NCBI RefSeq assembly: GCF_009663145.1
Contig: NZ_VKHR01000003.1
Coordinates: 4-64,003 of the forward strand
Direction: 5' to 3'
DNA length: 64,000 nucleotides
Source of the DNA: Shewanella sp. TC10
GTDB taxonomy: Bacteria; Pseudomonadota; Gammaproteobacteria; Enterobacterales; Shewanellaceae
Shown: in pieces, positions 26,747 through 35,936 of the stretch
Position numbering within the stretch: position 1 is the first letter of the stretch
How the letters are laid out: each line of letters starts with the position of its first letter
Translations under genes and position numbers: made by a program
The notes under the pieces: generated by a model
What the model was told of the DNA's origin: nothing
Seen by the model: the letters and a program-made list of their open reading frames with translations, nothing else
Database searches by the model: none

Positions 26747-29023
26747 ATGATGACGAAATGGAAATCTACGGCACTTTCAGTACTATCTGTAATTCCGCTA
26801 GTGATGACTAGTTCTCTTTTCTCGACCTACGTATTGGCCTCAACAATGAATATGACAGGTAATAACACTCCGCTTACGATTGAACGAATTCATGCATCGC
26901 CAGCTTTAGCTGGAACAAGTCCTCGTGGGCTTAAACTTTCACCTGATGGCAGTCGGGTCACTTATCTTTCTAGTCGTGCAGATAACCAACATTTCTATGA
27001 TTTGTGGCAAATGGACATTAAGACGTCAAAACGCAGCATATTACTCAATGCTGATGATTTAGCGTCAGGTGAATTGTCGGATGAAGAAAAAGCACGCCGC
27101 GAGCGCCAACGCATTTATGGCCAAGGGATCATGGAGTACTTTTGGGCTGAAAATAGTCAAGCTTTGCTTATTCCTGCAGCGGGTAAGCTTTATTACTTCA
27201 CCTTAGCAGACAATAAAACAGTAGAACTGGATACTGGTGAAGGCTTTGCTACTGACGCAAGGTTATCACCAAAAGGAAACTTTGTTTCGTTTGTACGTGA
27301 GCAGAATATTTTTGTTTTAGCCCTAGAAACCTCAAAACTCACCCAACTGACTTTTGATGGCAAAGGACCGATAAAAAACGGTATGGCTGAATTTGTTGCC
27401 CAAGAAGAAATGGGACGCATGACAGGTTACTGGTGGTCACCAGATGAAACATCTATTGCCTTTACGCGTATTGATGAGTCTGGCGTTGAACTGGTTACTC
27501 GTAATGAGATTTATGCCGATGGGATTAAACTCACCGAGCAACGTTACCCATATGCGGGTAAAACAAACGTTGAAATAGAGTTAGGCGTGATTGCGCTTGC
27601 CAAAGAAGGAAAAGAGCAACAAGTTTCATGGATTGATTTAGGCAAAGAAAAAGATATTTATCTGCCGCGAGTGAAATGGTTACCAGATAGCAAACATTTG
27701 TCATTTCAATGGCAGAGTCGCGACCAACAATCACTAGATTTACGCATTGCTGATTTAACCTGTGACAACAAGACTAACACCATAGTGGCTGAGCGAAGTG
27801 AAGCTTGGGTTAACCTTAATGACGATTTACAGTTTTTAAAACAACAAAAATCTTTCATTTGGGCGTCAGAACGTGATGGTTTTAACCACCTTTACCTGTT
27901 TGATTTAAATGGCAAAGTGCAGCAACAATTAACCCAAGGTGATTGGGTGGTAGATGCGCTGGAATTAGTTGATGAAAAAGGCGGTTGGGTGTATTTCTCT
28001 GGCCGTAAAGATTCTGTGGTCGAACGTCATTTATACCGAGTGCCATTAACTGGCGGTGAAATTGAAAAAATCTCCAGCCGAAGCGGTATGCATTCTGCGG
28101 TATTTGCAGATAATAAACCTGTTTACTTAGATTACTTCAATAGTCTAAGTCAGCCGCCACAAGTGAGCTTACATGATGAAAATGGCAAGCAATTAGCTTG
28201 GGTTGAACAAAATGAAGTGAATAAATCTCACCCTTTGTACGATTATGCTGGTCTTTGGCAAATGCCTGAATTCGGGGAATTAAAAGCTGAAGACGGCCAA
28301 GCACTGCAATACCGTTTATTTAAGCCTGTACCATTTGATCAAACTAAACAGTATCCAGTAGTCGTTAGAGTTTATGGTGGTCCACATGCTCAGTTAGTAG
28401 TAAATAGCTGGAGTGAAGCGGATTACTTTACTCAGTACTTATTGCAACAAGGTTTTGCCGTGTTTCAGTTAGACAATCGTGGTTCGGCTCATAGAGGCAC
28501 TGAATTCGAATATGTCATATACCAAAATATGGGCGATGCTGAAGTTGACGATCAAAAAGTGGGCGTCGATCATTTACGTAGTTTGCCGTATATCGATGGT
28601 GAAAACATTGCGATTTATGGCCATAGTTACGGCGGTTATATGGCGTTAATGGCGCAATTTAAAGCCCCTGATTATTTTAAAGCGGCGATATCTGGCGCAC
28701 CGGTCACAGATTGGCGTTTATATGATACACATTACACAGAACGCTACATGGGTCATCCTGATAAAAATAAAAAAGGGTATGATGCGGGTAGTGTTTTACC
28801 TTACGTGAAAAATTATCAATCAGGATTGATGATGTATCACGGCATGGCTGACGACAATGTGTTGTTTGAAAACAGCACAAGAGTTTATAAAGCTTTGCAG
28901 GACGAAGGTAAATTATTTCAGATGATGGATTATCCAGGTTCGAAACATTCAATGCGCGGTGAAAAAGTTAGAAATCACCTATATAAGTCATTGGCTGCTT
29001 TCTTGGAAAATGAGTTGAAGTAA
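26747..29023 (+). CDS. Dipeptidyl peptidase IV, S9 family prolyl peptidase
   Basis: Releases X-Pro dipeptides in the periplasm. About 758 residues. ATG 26741 has TAAGGA directly abutting; ATG 26747, six bases on, has better spacing and is used here. A signal peptide (to ~35) is followed by the eight-bladed propeller with the double-Glu motif AEFVAQEEMGR, which binds the substrate N-terminus and marks DPP IV rather than prolyl oligopeptidase. The C-terminal hydrolase has Ser ~627 (GHSYGGYM), Asp ~702 (MADDNVLFE) and His ~734 (GSKHSM). The stop overlaps a microprotein start. Confidence 0.94.
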   Translation: MMTKWKSTALSVLSVIPLVMTSSLFSTYVLASTMNMTGNNTPLTIERIHASPALAGTSPRGLKLSPDGSRVTYLSSRADNQHFYDLWQMDIKTSKRSILLNADDLASGELSDEEKARRERQRIYGQGIMEYFWAENSQALLIPAAGKLYYFTLADNKTVELDTGEGFATDARLSPKGNFVSFVREQNIFVLALETSKLTQLTFDGKGPIKNGMAEFVAQEEMGRMTGYWWSPDETSIAFTRIDESGVELVTRNEIYADGIKLTEQRYPYAGKTNVEIELGVIALAKEGKEQQVSWIDLGKEKDIYLPRVKWLPDSKHLSFQWQSRDQQSLDLRIADLTCDNKTNTIVAERSEAWVNLNDDLQFLKQQKSFIWASERDGFNHLYLFDLNGKVQQQLTQGDWVVDALELVDEKGGWVYFSGRKDSVVERHLYRVPLTGGEIEKISSRSGMHSAVFADNKPVYLDYFNSLSQPPQVSLHDENGKQLAWVEQNEVNKSHPLYDYAGLWQMPEFGELKAEDGQALQYRLFKPVPFDQTKQYPVVVRVYGGPHAQLVVNSWSEADYFTQYLLQQGFAVFQLDNRGSAHRGTEFEYVIYQNMGDAEVDDQKVGVDHLRSLPYIDGENIAIYGHSYGGYMALMAQFKAPDYFKAAISGAPVTDWRLYDTHYTERYMGHPDKNKKGYDAGSVLPYVKNYQSGLMMYHGMADDNVLFENSTRVYKALQDEGKLFQMMDYPGSKHSMRGEKVRNHLYKSLAAFLENELK

Positions 29024-29118
29024 TGACGGTCGCGGTACTAATCGCCCTCAATATCATTGTGGGGGCTTTGTGTTTGATGAGCTTTATTGAATTATTTAAA
29101 GACAAAAGGCGTAAATAA
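29023..29118 (+). CDS. 31-residue single-pass membrane microprotein
   Basis: A short reading frame beginning in the stop of the DPP IV gene (TAATG overlap at 29021-29025). It reads MTVAVLIALNIIVGALCLMS then FIELFKDKRRK: one clean hydrophobic helix followed by a basic C-terminal tail, the layout of many bacterial membrane microproteins with the tail in the cytoplasm. A gaagtaATG context gives only a weak ribosome site, so translation is probably coupled to the peptidase. Function unknown; it may assist or regulate a nearby membrane protein. Supported by position, length and composition only. Confidence 0.6.
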   Translation: MTVAVLIALNIIVGALCLMSFIELFKDKRRK

Positions 29119-29254
29119 CTCGATAAGTTAAAAAACATTTATAAGAAGTAACGTCTCGATATTTAAAGCCTAGTTTACCCTTTCGCTTCGAGACTGAACT
29201 TTGGATAAATAATATTCGTAATATAGTTTGTCAATTAAGCTGAATTACAGCCAA

Positions 29255-29286
29255 TAAAAAAGCCAAGTCGATGACTTGGCTTTTTT
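29255..29286. terminator. Bidirectional terminator between DPP IV unit and arcA
   Basis: 9-bp stem agccaagtc (29261-29269) and gacttggct (29273-29281) with A-run before and T-run after. It serves the + strand peptidase/microprotein unit and the minus-strand arcA. Confidence 0.9.
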
Positions 29287-29304
29287 GATTTCACTTAAGT
29301 GAAA

Positions 29305-30021
29305 TTAGTCTTCTAAGTTACCGCAAAAACGATAGCCTTCACCGTGAATAGTCGCGATGATTTCTGGCGTATCTGGTAAGCTTTCGAAATGCTTACGGAT
29401 ACGACGAATAGTTACGTCAACAGTACGGTCATGTGGCTTAAGCTCACGGCCAGTCATCTTCATTAACAAGTCTGCACGAGTTAAGATTTTGCCTGGGTTT
29501 TCTACAAAGTGAAGCATTGCACGGAATTCACTGCGTGGAAGCTTGTAAGACTCACCTTGTGGGCTTACTAAAGAACGGCTGTTGATTTCTAAGCTCCAAC
29601 CGTTGAAACGGTAGAACTCTACAGAGCCTTTTTCTTCAATCTCTGCACCAGCGCTGTTAACACGAGTTAAAAGGTTACGAGCACGGATGGTTAATTCACG
29701 TGGGTTGAATGGCTTAGTGATGTAATCATCAGCGCCAATTTCAAGACCAAGAATTTTGTCAACTTCGTTGTCACGACCAGTTAAGAAGATAAGGCCGATG
29801 TTGTTAATTTCGCGAAGTTCACGAGCTAACAGTAAACCGTTTTTACCAGGAAGATTGATATCCATAACAACAAGATTAATCTTATTATCCTGCATGGCTT
29901 TGTGCATTTCTGCGCCATCGTTTGCTTCAGTTACTACATACCCTTCTGCTTCAAAAATACTGCGCAGTGTATTACGGGTTACAGCTTCATCTTCAACAAT
30001 AAGAATGTGTGGGTTTTGCAT
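29305..30021 (-). CDS. arcA: Two-component response regulator ArcA
   Basis: Global regulator of the switch between aerobic and anaerobic metabolism. 238 residues, matching E. coli ArcA nearly throughout. Receiver domain: acidic pocket VEDE at 10-12 and phospho-acceptor Asp54 in [12 protein letters not shown], conserved Lys in DYITKPFN. C-terminal OmpR-type winged helix: [34 protein letters not shown]. No sensor gene is adjacent; Shewanella uses HptA and ArcS with ArcA (known), and these would be elsewhere. Confidence 0.97.
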   Translation of the reverse strand: MQNPHILIVEDEAVTRNTLRSIFEAEGYVVTEANDGAEMHKAMQDNKINLVVMDINLPGKNGLLLARELREINNIGLIFLTGRDNEVDKILGLEIGADDYITKPFNPRELTIRARNLLTRVNSAGAEIEEKGSVEFYRFNGWSLEINSRSLVSPQGESYKLPRSEFRAMLHFVENPGKILTRADLLMKMTGRELKPHDRTVDVTIRRIRKHFESLPDTPEIIATIHGEGYRFCGNLED

Positions 30022-30703
30022 GTTATTTACCTAAATTAAAAACAATTCGATTCTAGTCATGTTGCACTAGGGCGGTGGCGCTATGTATTAATGAAAACGC
30101 CGATAATTTATAAATTTCACGATAGGTGTTTATCTATGTCTGCCCTGAACAAAACACGCTTCATGACTAGCTACATTATATACACTCAGATTAATTCACC
30201 ATTAAATGAGATATACGTGACATAAATGTGATCATAAAAAATCAATATTCAGATTGTATGCTGAGAATGTACAAGCTCACAATCAGTCGAAATATTTATT
30301 AAAACCATGATTCTTTACACTATGAGATTAAATTGCTTATTAAAGTTCCGTGGCAATTTAATAATTGTTCTATATTTACTCTATAAAATGTAGAACAAAA
30401 TGTTCAAGCGTGAATACTTTGTGGTTAAAAAATGCACCGACAAATGTAACGGCCTGTATCACAACTTATATTTATGTAGCAAAATCTAGCTAGTGGTGAT
30501 TATTGTACTCGTTTTAGGCATTTGTTAACAAATGAAATGTTAACAAATTTACTAGCTAGAATTGTTACAAAATTGGTTTTAAAGCTAAAGCTCTGATTTT
30601 AAAGTAAAATATAATTTTGGTTCTTGTGACTTAAGTCACATGGGCTATGGTAGTTACACTGGGTTTGATAGACTTAACTGGGTTTTATAGAGAATATTGA
30701 ATA
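30022..30703. other. Divergent intergenic region arcA / DUF3293-like gene
   Basis: 682 bp without a supported gene. It is AT-rich and holds both promoters. The one strong site is the CRP-type palindrome at 30625-30640. Confidence 0.5.
30625..30640 (+). promoter_or_regulatory. Perfect CRP-type palindrome
   Basis: TGTGACTTAAGTCACA is a 16-bp perfect dyad matching the CRP consensus TGTGA-N6-TCACA in every conserved base. It lies ~64 bp before the start of the DUF3293-like gene. A -10-like TACACT follows at 30655-30660. In Shewanella CRP is the main anaerobic regulator (known), so control by CRP is likely. Confidence 0.75.
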
Positions 30704-31138
30704 ATGGATAATTTAATTGATAGCCTTTGGCACAAGTATCAAGGGACACAATTTTTACTAACGCAGCGCTTATCTAATGATATTCCTTTCGCAATTGTCA
30801 CTGCACATAACCCACTCGGGAATGTATTAACACCTTGTCAGAATCGATTACTTGATCGAAGGTTACAGCGTAAAATTGAGCAATATAACAGTCCTTATCG
30901 TTCTTTAATCGGTGCAGCTCCTGATTTGTCCCATATGGAAAAAAGCTGGGCAGTATTTATTGATAAGCAGCAAGCACTAGAATTAGGACGTGAATTTAAA
31001 CAACATGCCATTTATTACGTCAATCAAGGTTTATTGTCGTTAGTTGCTTGTGGGGATGCGCCAGACTCAGAAGTCATGATTGGTGACTTTATTGCACGAA
31101 CACAAGTGGTTAATGAGCTGCCAGACCTGCACGATTAG
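30704..31138 (+). CDS. DUF3293-like cytoplasmic protein
   Basis: 144 residues, soluble. It carries FAIVTAHNPLG near the start and a mid-region GAAPDLSHMEKSWAV that resemble DUF3293 proteins (an ITAxNP motif and a short Gly-rich loop before W), from memory. Function of the family is unknown. It sits alone under the CRP-type site, which suggests a carbon- or anaerobiosis-related role. Confidence in the gene is high, in the family moderate. Confidence 0.75.
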   Translation: MDNLIDSLWHKYQGTQFLLTQRLSNDIPFAIVTAHNPLGNVLTPCQNRLLDRRLQRKIEQYNSPYRSLIGAAPDLSHMEKSWAVFIDKQQALELGREFKQHAIYYVNQGLLSLVACGDAPDSEVMIGDFIARTQVVNELPDLHD

Positions 31139-31671
31139 TGCAGGGTTAACTCTCAGTTAGAATACGTAACTCAGAGTTAAAATAAATATAGAGTGCCGCT
31201 TAACCCTGCTTTTAGTTTACTTAGTGTGATTAGTTTACTGAGTTTGAATGAGCGTTACAGCTTTACTCTAGAGCTAGACTTGCTGTTTTTTCAATTACTG
31301 AATTAATACGAAGCAGGTGCAGGGAAGTGAACTTTAATTCTGTCTAGCATGTACTCTGACTAACATGTTAGCTAGCTTGTTATCTGTCTAGAATATGACT
31401 CATGTTATTGGTTGCACCTCAAGCTTTCGTGGTCCCTTTACGTATAATGAGGCTTTCTTACGCATAGCCTGTATAACGGAGTTTTTTATATTTTTATTTG
31501 TGCAATACTCATTCATATATTGCATTAAATTTTTTTTAAGTTCCTGCCTTTTTCATTTAAATCAATAGCTTTATTACCAAATTCGATTAAATCTAAGCTT
31601 AAGTATCGAATACCTTTTAAGTGTCTTATTCTACATATTCTATTTTTTGGTAAATTTATTACATTTCTAAA
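31139..31671 (+). other. Intergenic region before the lysC leader
   Basis: About 530 bp with no supported gene. A hairpin with 14-bp arms (ttaactctcagtta 31146-31159 and taactcagagttaa 31167-31180, one mismatch) follows the DUF3293-like gene and may end its transcript, though it lacks a T-run. A 12-bp palindrome ctaacatgttag is at 31360-31371. Confidence 0.5.
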
Positions 31672-31701
31672 TTGACTTAGGTGGGTATTTATTGGTATTT
31701 T
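31672..31701 (+). promoter_or_regulatory. Candidate sigma-70 promoter of lysC
   Basis: -35 TTGACT at 31672-31677 and -10 TATTTT at 31696-31701 with an 18-bp spacer. The predicted start near 31708 falls just before the riboswitch aptamer, as expected for a leader. Confidence 0.5.
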
Positions 31702-31724
31702 TCAATTTCTTCCCTAGGGAGGAG

Positions 31725-31993
31725 ACAGAAGAGGAGCGTTAGCTAGGTAGTAAGTTTCAGGAAAACCAATTCCGTTGATGACTTATGAGGGAGATTAGCG
31801 CCGAGATATTCGAAGTGATTGGTTTTACTTCATATCGGTCGATTAGGCTGAATCCTAACGATTGTCACCTATTAATTGGTGGAGAGCTTCTGGTGAAAGA
31901 TTGCTGTTTCCCTTCTTTAAGGGTGCGTTATCACTGCACCAGGCTCTTCGAACGAAGTAAGTTCGGAGTGTAACCATGTTTTTAAATCTTGTT
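31725..31993 (+). ncRNA. Lysine riboswitch (L box) leader of lysC
   Basis: The aptamer spans ~31725-31901. P1 arms acagaag (31725-31731) and cttctgg (31887-31893) pair, and conserved L-box blocks are in place: agaggagcg, gccgagatattcgaagtgat, ggctgaatcc and tggtgaaaga, matching the order in the E. coli lysC leader. An expression platform follows: a hairpin around ctcttcgaac and gttcggag (to ~31970), then a T-rich stretch. When lysine is bound the leader is expected to block lysC expression. Switch mechanism (termination or start-site masking) is not settled by sequence. Confidence 0.92.
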
Positions 31994-32037
31994 ATTCAAT
32001 TTGTTTTTTCTGATCAGCCTGTCGTTGAGGTGTTGTC

Positions 32038-33387
32038 ATGAGTTTAGTTGTTGCTAAATTTGGTGGAACCTCGGTTGCTGACTTTGCGGCGATGAATCGC
32101 TGCGCAGATATCATTCTTACTAATCCAAATACCCGTGTTGTTGTCGTTAGTGCTTCAAGTGGTGTGACTAATCTTTTAGTTGAGCTGACTCAAGCAAATG
32201 TGAACGATCAACGTCGCATGGCTTTATTGACTCAAATTGCCCAAGTGCAATACGACATTGTAGATAAGCTTGAGCGTCCGCAAGATGTTGCTGCCACAAT
32301 CGATAAACTGTTAAGTCGCATGTCAGTACTAAGCGATGCGTTAGTCCTTGATAGAAGTAAAGCTATTATTGATGAACTGTTATCCATGGGCGAGCAATGT
32401 TCATCACTGTTATTCTCCGCAGTTATTCGTCAAAAAGGAACACCTTCAAGTGCATTTGATGTTAGACAAGTTCTAAGAACAGATAGCCACTTTGGTCGTG
32501 CAGAACCTCAAATTGAACTCATTGCATCTTTAGGTGCTGAGCATTTAGCGCCACTGCTTAGCTCGCAAGTTATCGTGACTCAGGGATTTATAGGTGCTGA
32601 CAGTGAGGGCAATACTACAACTTTAGGTCGTGGTGGTAGTGATTACTCTGCTGCATTATTAGCTGAGGCACTAAAAGCAGACGCAGTCGAAATTTGGACT
32701 GATGTTGCCGGTATCTATACAACCGATCCTCGATTAGCGCCTAACGCGAGACCAATCCCTGAAATCAGTTTTAATGAAGCAGCTGAAATGGCAACCTTCG
32801 GTGCTAAAGTCTTGCACCCTGCAACGATTTTACCCGCTGTTCGTCAAAAAATTCAGGTGTTTGTTGGCTCTAGTAAAGCACCAGAGCAAGGTGGAACCTG
32901 GATCCGTCATCAAGTCGAAGAGGTCCCGGTTTTTCGCGCCGTTGCACTAAGACGTGATCAAACCTTATTGAATTTACATAGTCTGCAGATGTTACATGCT
33001 CAAGGTTTTTTAGCTGAAACTTTCGCGACATTGGCCAAACACAAAATTTCAGTAGATTTAATCACGACTTCAGAAGTAAACGTATCTCTTACCTTGGATA
33101 AAACGGGGTCAGACTCAAGTGGTCAGGGGTTATTAAGTGAATCACTATTACAAGAGTTATCCCAACATTGCCGTGTAAGAGTAGAAGATAAACTTGCTTT
33201 AGTTGCGATAATTGGTAATAAAATTGCTTCGACGGCGGGGATCTGTAGCCGCGTTTTTTCAGTGCTAGAAAAGCATAATGTTCGGATGATCTGCCAAGGT
33301 GCTAGCCCACACAATTTATGCGTTTTGGTGGCAGAATCTGAAGCAGCTGATGTGGTAAATTCATTACATCAAAACCTGTTTGAATAA
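32038..33387 (+). CDS. lysC: Lysine-sensitive aspartokinase III
   Basis: Phosphorylates aspartate, the first step to lysine, methionine, threonine and diaminopimelate. 449 residues, the same as E. coli LysC. Kinase signature VVAKFGGTSV at 4-13, the ATP/Asp site TTLGRGGSDYSAALLAEAL, and WTDVAGIYTTDPR. Two C-terminal ACT domains (from ~310) bind lysine. There is no homoserine dehydrogenase fusion. Expression is controlled by the L-box leader, so both transcript and enzyme respond to lysine. Confidence 0.97.
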   Translation: MSLVVAKFGGTSVADFAAMNRCADIILTNPNTRVVVVSASSGVTNLLVELTQANVNDQRRMALLTQIAQVQYDIVDKLERPQDVAATIDKLLSRMSVLSDALVLDRSKAIIDELLSMGEQCSSLLFSAVIRQKGTPSSAFDVRQVLRTDSHFGRAEPQIELIASLGAEHLAPLLSSQVIVTQGFIGADSEGNTTTLGRGGSDYSAALLAEALKADAVEIWTDVAGIYTTDPRLAPNARPIPEISFNEAAEMATFGAKVLHPATILPAVRQKIQVFVGSSKAPEQGGTWIRHQVEEVPVFRAVALRRDQTLLNLHSLQMLHAQGFLAETFATLAKHKISVDLITTSEVNVSLTLDKTGSDSSGQGLLSESLLQELSQHCRVRVEDKLALVAIIGNKIASTAGICSRVFSVLEKHNVRMICQGASPHNLCVLVAESEAADVVNSLHQNLFE

Positions 33388-33423
33388 ATTAAGCCCGTTG
33401 GTTTAAAGCATTAAGGCAAATAA

Positions 33424-34644
33424 ATGACAGCAGCAAGCTCTACTTCTAAAGCGCTAGTATCTTCAGTAACCTTAGGTGAATTAGCAACAGGTCAGGCATT
33501 AACTGCGCCTGTTTACACTTTTAAAGGCTGTGATTCTGAGATTGATTCTGCGAGTGATTCTGCGAGTGATTCTGAGAGTAATGCTGGGGTTCATAGCGAG
33601 AGTTATCGCGGAGGTAGTAGTGCTGCTCCATCTGTTTATATACAGGCCAATGTTCATGGCGCTGAAGTGCAGGGTAATGCAGTTATTCACCAGTTAATGA
33701 CCTTATTAGAAGGTTATACTGTACTAGGTGATATTCATTGTGTTCCTTTAGCGAATCCATTAGGTATCAATCATAAAAGTGGTGAGTTCACTTTAGGCCG
33801 TTTTGACCCTATTACTGGGGTTAATTGGAACCGTGAGTACTATGAACATGCTGCTATTGTGGCTGATATTCCCAATTGGTTTGAATCTAATAAGCAGCTT
33901 TCTGACGCTGATCTTTTTAGCGCTTTTCGACAACGGTTACTGAGTAGTTGCCAAGATCGATTGAATAATTCTTGGGGAGTTAGCACTGGCCATCAGTTAG
34001 CCGTAACTCTTCAATCAATGGCTCATGAGGCTGACATTGTGTTGGACTTACACACAGGGCCAAAGTCAGCGAAACATCTATACTGCCCAGAATATGATAT
34101 TGATTCCGCAAGCTTCTTCTCAATACCATTTTCATTGATTATCCCAAATGAATTTGGCGGCGCGATGGATGAAGCGGCTTTTTATCCTTGGTGGCAGCTG
34201 CAACAATATTGTGCAACGCAAGGTCGTGAGTTTAATGTACCTGTTGCTGCATTTACATTGGAGCTTGCTAGCCAAGAACGTATCGATATGATTGATGCAA
34301 AAGAAGATGCGCTAGGAATTTTGGCGTATTTAAGTCACCGCGGAGTGATTAAAGAGAAAGTGAAACCTGCAGAAATGCCGCGTTGGGGATGCTTTTTAGC
34401 CAATTACAAAAAGTTTCATGCCCCAAAAGCAGGCTTAGTTGAATACTGCGCTGAAGTGGGTAAACCCTTGGCGGCTGGTGAGCCACTGGTTACGCTGTTA
34501 AGGCTTGATCAATATGGGTCTGAACAAGCTTTGGAGTCTGTAAGTCTACCCTGTGATTGTGTGCCTGTTTTGCACTTTGCATCAGCCTCGGTTCATCAAG
34601 GAACAGAGCTTTATAAAGTGATGACAGAAGTGTTTGAGCTTTAA
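33424..34644 (+). CDS. AstE/AspA-type zinc carboxypeptidase-like deacylase
   Basis: Succinylglutamate desuccinylase/aspartoacylase family (M14-like), hydrolysing an N-acyl amino acid or a related amide. 406 residues. Zinc ligands: His78 and Glu81 (QANVHGAEVQGN) and His210 (DIVLDLHTGP). A C-terminal beta domain with a biotinyl-like hairpin (GLVEYCAEVGKPLAAGEPLV) is typical. An unusual Asp/Ser-rich insert at ~37-52, coded by a minisatellite, separates the first strand from the catalytic core. 36 bp downstream of lysC in the same direction, so possibly co-transcribed. Confidence 0.85.
   Translation: MTAASSTSKALVSSVTLGELATGQALTAPVYTFKGCDSEIDSASDSASDSESNAGVHSESYRGGSSAAPSVYIQANVHGAEVQGNAVIHQLMTLLEGYTVLGDIHCVPLANPLGINHKSGEFTLGRFDPITGVNWNREYYEHAAIVADIPNWFESNKQLSDADLFSAFRQRLLSSCQDRLNNSWGVSTGHQLAVTLQSMAHEADIVLDLHTGPKSAKHLYCPEYDIDSASFFSIPFSLIIPNEFGGAMDEAAFYPWWQLQQYCATQGREFNVPVAAFTLELASQERIDMIDAKEDALGILAYLSHRGVIKEKVKPAEMPRWGCFLANYKKFHAPKAGLVEYCAEVGKPLAAGEPLVTLLRLDQYGSEQALESVSLPCDCVPVLHFASASVHQGTELYKVMTEVFEL
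33532..33579 (+). repeat. 12-bp minisatellite inside the deacylase gene
   Basis: Four tandem in-frame copies of gattctgcgagt: 33532-33543 (gattctgagatt), 33544-33555, 33556-33567, 33568-33579 (gattctgagagt). They code DSEI, DSAS, DSAS, DSES. The unit is a multiple of three, so copy number can change without breaking the frame. Confidence 0.9.
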
Positions 34645-34713
34645 CAAATGATGTTTTTAACTAATAAGTTAAAGCTCAACACACTTTCATATTCTTTATC
34701 ACTTAAGCTTGGA

Positions 34714-35844
34714 TTAGCTTTTTAGAATTTCGAGTGGCATGGCTAGCATGTCATCGCCAGAGCCTGCAAAGTACCAGATTATGCCAATCAAAATAGCGAC
34801 GGTTAAAAAGTACCAGATGGTTGAGAAAATTTGACCGTATCTATCTAAAGGTAATAGGTGGCTTTGATGACGGGTTTTCCATTCAAACACTATCTCAAGA
34901 CTACCGATTAACAGTAAAAAGCCCAATAAAGCTAATCCCAGACTGTAACTAATAAACACGCCAACTGCAGCTCCTGCAATACAGGCAATAAGCCCGACCA
35001 TGCTGTTCATTGAGAACGTGATACTTTTAAGTATGTGCCCGCCATCTAAGGGGAGTATTGGGAGTAGGTTAAACAGATTTAATAAGGCGTTAAAACTAGC
35101 GAGGCCTGCAAAAAAGATATTGCCAGTTATCCAATACGCCACCATACAGCCAATGGACATCAACAATCCAAATGTTGGTCCCATGATTGATATGACAACA
35201 TTTTGCCAGCGGGTGTTTATTCGCTCATCACTAACTGCTAATCCCCCCATAAACGGAATGAGGTATATGCCTTTGGTTTTCATTCCAAAGTGTTTCATTG
35301 CTTTGATATGACCATATTCATGAATAACCAAACAAGCAATCAACGCCAATGCAAACTCTATTGAGAATAACCAAGAATAGGCTGCCACACTGGCAGCGGC
35401 TAACATCGCTTTAATCACCTTGGCACTTTTAAGTAATTTAAAGCCCAACGAGGCTAAGCCAATCATGCTAAATTTTTGTGTTTTTACGGGAGCAACTTCA
35501 GGAACTTGTTGTTCGATGTCTTTTGTATTTCGTTGCCCTTCAGCAACAGTCTCGTTATCAACTAGAGCCACATAATTGATTAAAAATGGTTGCCACTGAA
35601 CATCGGCCTCTAAGCGCACTTTAATCACTTTTCTACTGGCTTCAGTTATGACCGCGTCTGTACTGGCGGGCTCCAAGGAGGCTGGACGTGATAATTCAAA
35701 TTCGTGGATATTAAAGGCTTGGTTATCCACAGAAGCAGACTTTTGTGAAACTAACTGGTTGTCCCAATATAGTTGCTGCCAACCCGCCATAGAGCCTTCT
35801 AATCGTAAACGTTTGCCAAGGCATTCTATATTCAGCAGTTCCAT
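34714..35844 (-). CDS. Site-2-protease-like M50 membrane metalloprotease
   Basis: 376 residues. An N-terminal ~110-residue soluble beta-rich domain (not PDZ) precedes about six membrane helices. Zinc site HEYGH (His175, Glu176, His179) and the distal LPLDGGH with Asp267, as in S2P proteins. The absence of a PDZ domain and the leading soluble domain set it apart from RseP. Substrate unknown; such proteins often cut membrane-bound signalling partners. No obvious partner gene adjoins. Confidence 0.85.
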   Translation of the reverse strand: MELLNIECLGKRLRLEGSMAGWQQLYWDNQLVSQKSASVDNQAFNIHEFELSRPASLEPASTDAVITEASRKVIKVRLEADVQWQPFLINYVALVDNETVAEGQRNTKDIEQQVPEVAPVKTQKFSMIGLASLGFKLLKSAKVIKAMLAAASVAAYSWLFSIEFALALIACLVIHEYGHIKAMKHFGMKTKGIYLIPFMGGLAVSDERINTRWQNVVISIMGPTFGLLMSIGCMVAYWITGNIFFAGLASFNALLNLFNLLPILPLDGGHILKSITFSMNSMVGLIACIAGAAVGVFISYSLGLALLGFLLLIGSLEIVFEWKTRHQSHLLPLDRYGQIFSTIWYFLTVAILIGIIWYFAGSGDDMLAMPLEILKS

Positions 35845-35936
35845 ATATTTAGCTGTTCCATTGTTGAGATCATAGGTCGATGATTGGTGGTTTGATTAAG
35901 TTAGGCATTCTGCCTGAGCGGTATGGGAGACTCAAG

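Noticed and set aside
29152-29194. Stem gtctcga/tcgagac before the DPP IV terminator
   Set aside because: 7-bp arms around a loop of ~28 nt are too weak to support a structure.
31785-31973. A 62-codon frame in the lysC leader
   Set aside because: It overlaps the conserved lysine riboswitch, which explains the sequence better.
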